Shown piece by piece: positions 15,283 to 18,617 of a stretch of 18,617 bases of DNA. Each line of letters starts with the position of its first letter. Position 1 is the stretch's first letter. The notes beneath the pieces were generated by a model. That model did not search any database. It was not told the DNA's origin and saw nothing but the letters and a program-made list of their open reading frames with translations. The position numbers and the translations under genes are program-made. The stretch is from CAZKHG01 sp964552655 (GTDB taxonomy: Bacteria > Bacteroidota > Bacteroidia > Bacteroidales > Tenuifilaceae), in NCBI GenBank assembly GCA_964552655.1, contig CAZKHG010000062.1:1-18617 (forward strand), given 5' to 3'.

Positions 15283-16137
15283 TTATTGTTTTTTGGCTGT
15301 ATCTGGTATAATGGTTTGAGTCTTATTAACAACATCAATAAGTACCTGAGTTCCTTCAAGGGCAAATTTAGGTCCATAGTCAATAATTGCAGCTAGAGCA
15401 TACTTACCAGGGGCAAGCACATTAGGGAGTGTTAATTCAATAGTCCTGGACATTTTAGGAAAGGTTTCTATCTCCTGCGGGTTAAACTGCTTTTCTTCTG
15501 CAGTACTCATATTTGATGCAATTAAATACACCTTGCATTTTGTAACCTTATCGCCTAAATTCTCTATAGTGGCTGAGAACTTTCTGTCTTGCTGGCCTGG
15601 TTGAATTATTTCTGTAAGATTACTAATTTTAACTGAATGGTTGTTATTTGATTTTGGGGATTGATATATCTGAACACCAATTCTTCCGCTAACAGTGATA
15701 CCAGTACCTAAATTCTGATCTGCAGTCCAGCTGGTTTGCTCCCTGGATGGTTGAATATACAGCATACACCATGCGGCACTATATTCCTCGTTTGGTACAA
15801 GCATGCTAACCTGAATCTGAATATCATCGCCAGGGTTTAACTCAAAAAACGATGGGTTTATATTAACCCAATTAGCGCAGGAACGCTTTGTGGAATTCGG
15901 GGCCATTTGCTTTTTTTCACCGGTAGAGGTGGGTAGAAAATCACCCAAAGCCACTATAAATGAAGCCTTTTTATTGGCATGATTTTTTACAGTAATCACT
16001 TTTGATTGGTTGTCGCCAGGCTCAGCATTAAATTCCAGTGTAACTGGAGCTACCTCAAAATCCTGAGCAGAGACCTTTAGCATCGTTAGAGATGCTAAAA
16101 AAAAGAAGAAAAATCGATTTACTCTTATCAACCTCAT
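15283..16137 (-). CDS. Secreted PapD/DUF916-like immunoglobulin-fold protein
   Basis: A 284-residue protein with a clear signal peptide (RFFFFFLASLTMLKVSA, cleavage near Ala24/Gln25). The N-terminal half (about 26-130) has the pattern of pilus-chaperone and DUF916-like domains: FEVAPVTLEFNAEPGDNQ, then VITVKNHANKKASFIVAL, then FFELNPGDDIQIQVSM. A second beta-rich domain (about 165-270) resembles an immunoglobulin or Fn3 fold and ends APGKYALAAIIDYG. Cysteines are at 87, 124 and 201. It may bind or chaperone a surface protein in the periplasm. No usher or pilin is nearby, so a fimbrial role is not supported. A strong promoter lies 51 bases upstream; the MORN gene follows. Confidence 0.75.
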   Translation of the reverse strand: MRLIRVNRFFFFFLASLTMLKVSAQDFEVAPVTLEFNAEPGDNQSKVITVKNHANKKASFIVALGDFLPTSTGEKKQMAPNSTKRSCANWVNINPSFFELNPGDDIQIQVSMLVPNEEYSAAWCMLYIQPSREQTSWTADQNLGTGITVSGRIGVQIYQSPKSNNNHSVKISNLTEIIQPGQQDRKFSATIENLGDKVTKCKVYLIASNMSTAEEKQFNPQEIETFPKMSRTIELTLPNVLAPGKYALAAIIDYGPKFALEGTQVLIDVVNKTQTIIPDTAKKQ

Positions 16138-16187
16138 AATTTTATCAGTTGGGTTATCCGGCTAAATATATGAAAAACTTTTTAGAA

Positions 16188-16219
16188 CAAATGTAAATAA
16201 TTGACAAACTATCATCAAA
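16188..16219 (-). promoter_or_regulatory. Predicted promoter of the PapD-like/MORN pair
   Basis: On the minus strand TTTG (16219-16216), 20 bases, then TACATTTG (16195-16188), followed by TTCTAA. This is a full consensus match and carries the shared TTTGTTCTAA. The start near 16181 gives a leader of about 44 bases. Confidence 0.65.
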
Positions 16220-16309
16220 TATGGGTATATCTATATAATAATTCACGAAATTACTCAAACAAATGAAACCTTTGATAACTTTTTAGCTTCAAATTATATT
16301 AATAAAAAC

Positions 16310-16317
16310 TATATTTG
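16310..16317 (+). promoter_or_regulatory. Candidate -7 box for the TPR/SpoIIE gene
   Basis: TATATTTG, an exact TAnnTTTG, 19 bases before the ATG at 16337. The -33 element is not obvious. If used, the leader would be very short. Confidence 0.35.
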
Positions 16318-16336
16318 GGATTATATTTTTTAAAAG

Positions 16337-18238
16337 ATGCTCATTTTTAAAAGAAATTCATCCTTCTGTCTGAACTATAAAGCAATATTTGTTTTACTTC
16401 TTTTCATTTCAATTAATGCAAAAATTAACCTAAAAGCCCAGGAGATTATTTTACTTCCCAAAGATAAGCAGGAAGAGGTTAACCGTTACATGGAACTTAT
16501 TACAAGGTATAAACAAGCTGATAATGCTCAACAAGCGGCTTTCTACCTGAATAAAGTAGCCTTTATTTACTGGGAAAATGGAGTTCCAAAAGAAGCTATT
16601 AATTATTTCAACCAATCTGCAACACTGGAGGAGAAAATTGGGAATTTGAATAATACAAAATCAATTTACAGCAATATAGCCTTAATATACAGCACCGATT
16701 TTGAACGGTTTGATTTAGCCCTTGAATATTTCAACAAGAGCCTTGATGCCCGCCGAAAGCTGAACTCAAAACTTGATATAGCCGCCGGGTTGGTTGATGT
16801 GGCTTACATTCACACTGTGCTGAACCAGAATGAAAAGGCAATCCCGCTGCTTGAGGAGGCTCTTGCTTTATCAAGATCAATCAATAACCAGAAGATGATT
16901 CTTAACTGCCTGAAACTGCTGGCAACAAACTACGATAAGCAAGGCAATCTCGCCAAATTCAGGGAATTCAATGATTTAGCCCTGACATTGGAGCAACAGT
17001 TGGCCAAGCAGGAAGTTGCAACTGAGTTTCAGCAAGAGGTTACAAAATCCCAGATCGAGCTGGAAAAAGAGAGGGAAAGAAGCAAGCTGCAGGACGAAAT
17101 CAACAAGCTGCAAATGCAGCTGGCCCAGATGACAAAAGACTCTTTAACCATTGTAGTGCTATCTAAGGAGGATAGCCTTTCCAGGCAAAAAGAGATTGCC
17201 GAACAGCAACAAAGGGCAATTGACCTGCAAAATACCCAGCTACAGCTCAACGAAACCAAAATTCGTGAGCAGCAGGCGCAGCAAAGAATCCAAAATATCA
17301 TAATAATTTCCATTTCAGGTTTTCTGGGCCTAATTATCGTGCTTACAGTATTCATTTTAAAAAATCTCAGGGATAAGAAAAAGGCTAATGAGCTGTTAAG
17401 TCTTCAGAATGTTGAGATTCAGAATCAGCGTGACCATATCCAGCGGCAAAGCGAGAATATCACCAAGAGTATTAACTACGCACAGGGGATCCAAAAGGCC
17501 TTGCTCCCACCACAGTCGAGCTTGCAGCAGGTTTTCCCGGAATCATTCATCTTTTTCAGGCCAAGGGATGTGGTTAGCGGCGATTACTACTGGTTTAAAA
17601 TGATACCTAACGGTACAGATGTGCCTAACCCTAAAACTGATAAGTTTGCAGTTGCCGCCATTGACTGTACCGGCCATGGTGTTCCCGGGGCATTCCTCTC
17701 CATGATTGGGTATAACCTCCTTGATGAAATTATTAATAAAGGGGTACAAAATCCCGGAACAATCCTGAAAGATCTGAACAATGGGGTAAGAAAAGCGCTA
17801 CGACAGGATGAAACCGATAACCGCGACGGGATGGATATGGCTATCTGTGTGGTTGATCCCGTTTCCAAAACTGTGGAGTTTGCCGGAGCCAAAAACCCGG
17901 TGGTTTATGTTTGTGACAATGAAGTTTTTCGTATTAGAGGTGATAAGGAGTCTATTGGCGGAGGTTACGGGTACATTGAGAATGATTTCACAACCCATAC
18001 AATTAGCGTTGAAAAACCAACCTGGTTTTACCTCTTCTCCGATGGGTTTATTGATCAGTTTGGCGGTGCCGATGGCCGTAAATTTATGATCAAAGGTTTT
18101 GTTGACCTGCTTGCCAGCATTTCAATTCTTCCGGCTAACCAGCAACGCGAAATGCTAAAAAATACCCTAAAAGACTGGCTTGGAACCCATTACCAGCAGG
18201 TGGATGATATCCTTGTTTTAGGCTTTTATGTTGAATAA
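16337..18238 (+). CDS. TPR/coiled-coil membrane protein with SpoIIE-type PP2C phosphatase
   Basis: A 633-residue membrane signalling protein. A signal peptide or first hydrophobic segment (about 14-34, ending KAQE) precedes TPR repeats (about 60-220; EAINYFNQSATLEEK, ALEYFNKSLDARRKL, AIPLLEEALALSRS), a long Gln/Glu-rich coiled coil (about 222-318), one membrane segment (320-342), a second coiled coil (345-380) and a SpoIIE/RsbU-type serine/threonine phosphatase domain (about 385-632). Metal-ligand motifs are present: VVSGDYYW with Asp416, IDCTGHGVPGAFLSM with Asp443, SDG with Asp569, and DDILVLGF with Asp623/624. Such phosphatases usually dephosphorylate an anti-sigma-factor antagonist; no antagonist or anti-sigma kinase gene is adjacent. 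Its overall plan mirrors the kinase at 10434. It is divergent from the PapD-like gene. Confidence 0.93.
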   Translation: MLIFKRNSSFCLNYKAIFVLLLFISINAKINLKAQEIILLPKDKQEEVNRYMELITRYKQADNAQQAAFYLNKVAFIYWENGVPKEAINYFNQSATLEEKIGNLNNTKSIYSNIALIYSTDFERFDLALEYFNKSLDARRKLNSKLDIAAGLVDVAYIHTVLNQNEKAIPLLEEALALSRSINNQKMILNCLKLLATNYDKQGNLAKFREFNDLALTLEQQLAKQEVATEFQQEVTKSQIELEKERERSKLQDEINKLQMQLAQMTKDSLTIVVLSKEDSLSRQKEIAEQQQRAIDLQNTQLQLNETKIREQQAQQRIQNIIIISISGFLGLIIVLTVFILKNLRDKKKANELLSLQNVEIQNQRDHIQRQSENITKSINYAQGIQKALLPPQSSLQQVFPESFIFFRPRDVVSGDYYWFKMIPNGTDVPNPKTDKFAVAAIDCTGHGVPGAFLSMIGYNLLDEIINKGVQNPGTILKDLNNGVRKALRQDETDNRDGMDMAICVVDPVSKTVEFAGAKNPVVYVCDNEVFRIRGDKESIGGGYGYIENDFTTHTISVEKPTWFYLFSDGFIDQFGGADGRKFMIKGFVDLLASISILPANQQREMLKNTLKDWLGTHYQQVDDILVLGFYVE

Positions 18239-18251
18239 TGCAAACAAGTAA

Positions 18252-18300
18252 TAAGTATAAAGGTTAAAGGTTAAGGGTTAAAGGTTAAAGTACAAAACTT
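18252..18300 (+). repeat. Tandem heptad array, left arm
   Basis: Successive 7-base units in one phase: AAAGGTT, AAAGGTT, AAGGGTT, AAAGGTT, AAAGTAC, AAAACTT, preceded by a partial AAGTAT. It starts 14 bases after the phosphatase stop codon. Confidence 0.65.
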
Positions 18301-18370
18301 TAGATATCTAATTAATCAACAATTTAATATTTTAAGTCTTGAATGTTGAATTCTATGTCTTTTCATGAAA

Positions 18371-18400
18371 TTTATCCTTTATACTTTAGACTTTAACCTT
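18371..18400 (-). repeat. Tandem heptad array, right arm, inverted
   Basis: Read on the minus strand: AAGGTT, AAAGTCT, AAAGTAT, AAAGGAT, AAA, the same repeat family as the left arm in the opposite orientation. Two 11-bp segments match the left arm perfectly as inverted repeats: 18253-18263 with 18376-18386, and 18281-18291 with 18390-18400. Confidence 0.6.
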
Positions 18401-18451
18401 GTAGTCTTCCCCTTTCTCACCTCTTTTTTCTTCCATTTGTCAATTCAAATG

Positions 18452-18480
18452 TTGTTTTTACAAAATTATTTCTATATTTG
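18452..18480 (+). promoter_or_regulatory. Candidate promoter for the secreted protein at the right edge
   Basis: TTG (18452-18454), 18 bases, then TATATTTG (18473-18480). A second exact -7 box, TAAATTTG, lies at 18517-18524, closer to the ATG but without a TTG at the right spacing. The first would give a leader of about 70 bases. Confidence 0.4.
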
Positions 18481-18555
18481 TTTGTTGTAGTATTTATAGT
18501 TATTACCTTTAACTATTAAATTTGACTTAAATTACTAACCAATAAACCTTACGCT

Positions 18556-18617
18556 ATGAGAAAATTAATCTTCGCGTTCACAATGCTTCTCCTGAGCCAG
18601 TTCAGCTTTGGACAAGC
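18556..18617 (+). CDS. N-terminal fragment of a secreted protein (cut by window edge)
   Basis: The ATG at 18556 opens a frame that runs to the window end. Its 20 complete codons read as a signal peptide: Met-Arg-Lys, a hydrophobic core (LIFAFTMLLL), then SQFSFGQ, a typical cleavage region. The mature protein is outside the window, so no function can be given. Confidence 0.7.
   Translation, partial: MRKLIFAFTMLLLSQFSFGQ

Larger units (their letters stand above)
18239..18555. other. 317-base intergenic region
   Basis: No gene is seen. It holds two arrays of a 7-bp repeat in opposite orientation (18252-18300 and 18371-18400), an AT-rich centre, and then promoter-like boxes leading to the secreted protein at 18556. 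No clear intrinsic terminator for the phosphatase gene was found. Confidence 0.6.

Overview
The window looks like a chromosomal segment of a Bacteroidota bacterium, probably Bacteroidales-like. The evidence is the recurrent promoter signature TTTG-N20/21-TAnnTTTG, the near absence of Shine-Dalgarno sequences, the TPR-containing sensor proteins, a DUF6132 small membrane protein and a tryptophanase of the Bacteroides type. Two enzymes of the futalosine route to menaquinone (MqnA and an MqnP-like prenyltransferase) suggest it is not a Bacteroides, which uses the classical Men route. The finer placement is inference.

Layout. 1-872: the 3' half of a tRNA-Ser (anticodon TGA) cut by the window edge, a small DUF6132 gene on the minus strand, and a complete tRNA-Ser (CGA). 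Both tRNAs are followed by related hairpin terminators. 975-4261: an MsbA-like ABC exporter and adenylosuccinate lyase (purB), both on the minus strand. 4467-6242: mqnA and a CorA-type metal channel on the plus strand, joined by a strong hairpin. 6300-10261: a MATE exporter, tryptophanase (tnaA) and mqnP, all on the minus strand. 10434-14056: a two-gene operon of a TPR sensor histidine kinase and an NtrC-type sigma-54 response regulator. 14068-16137: a secreted MORN-repeat protein and a secreted PapD/DUF916-like protein on the minus strand. 16337-18238: a TPR/coiled-coil membrane protein with a SpoIIE-type phosphatase output, divergent from the PapD-like gene. 18556 to the end: the signal peptide of a truncated secreted protein, preceded by a 317-base intergenic region with inverted arrays of a 7-bp repeat.

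How it fits together. Most of the first 10 kb is core metabolism: purine synthesis, menaquinone, transport and tryptophan catabolism to indole. From 10.4 to 18.3 kb the genes concern envelope sensing. Two proteins share the plan signal peptide, periplasmic TPRs, one membrane segment and a cytoplasmic output, one a histidine kinase and the other a PP2C-type phosphatase. They bracket two secreted proteins of unknown role. A functional link among these four is only a positional hypothesis.

No CRISPR array, insertion sequence, phage gene or clear island boundary was seen. The most interesting non-coding signals are a pair of related dyads in the tnaA leader, a 10-mer (TTAGAACAAA) shared by the upstream regions of three minus-strand genes, the mqnA/corA hairpin, an AT-rich dyad between purB and mqnA, and the inverted heptad arrays.
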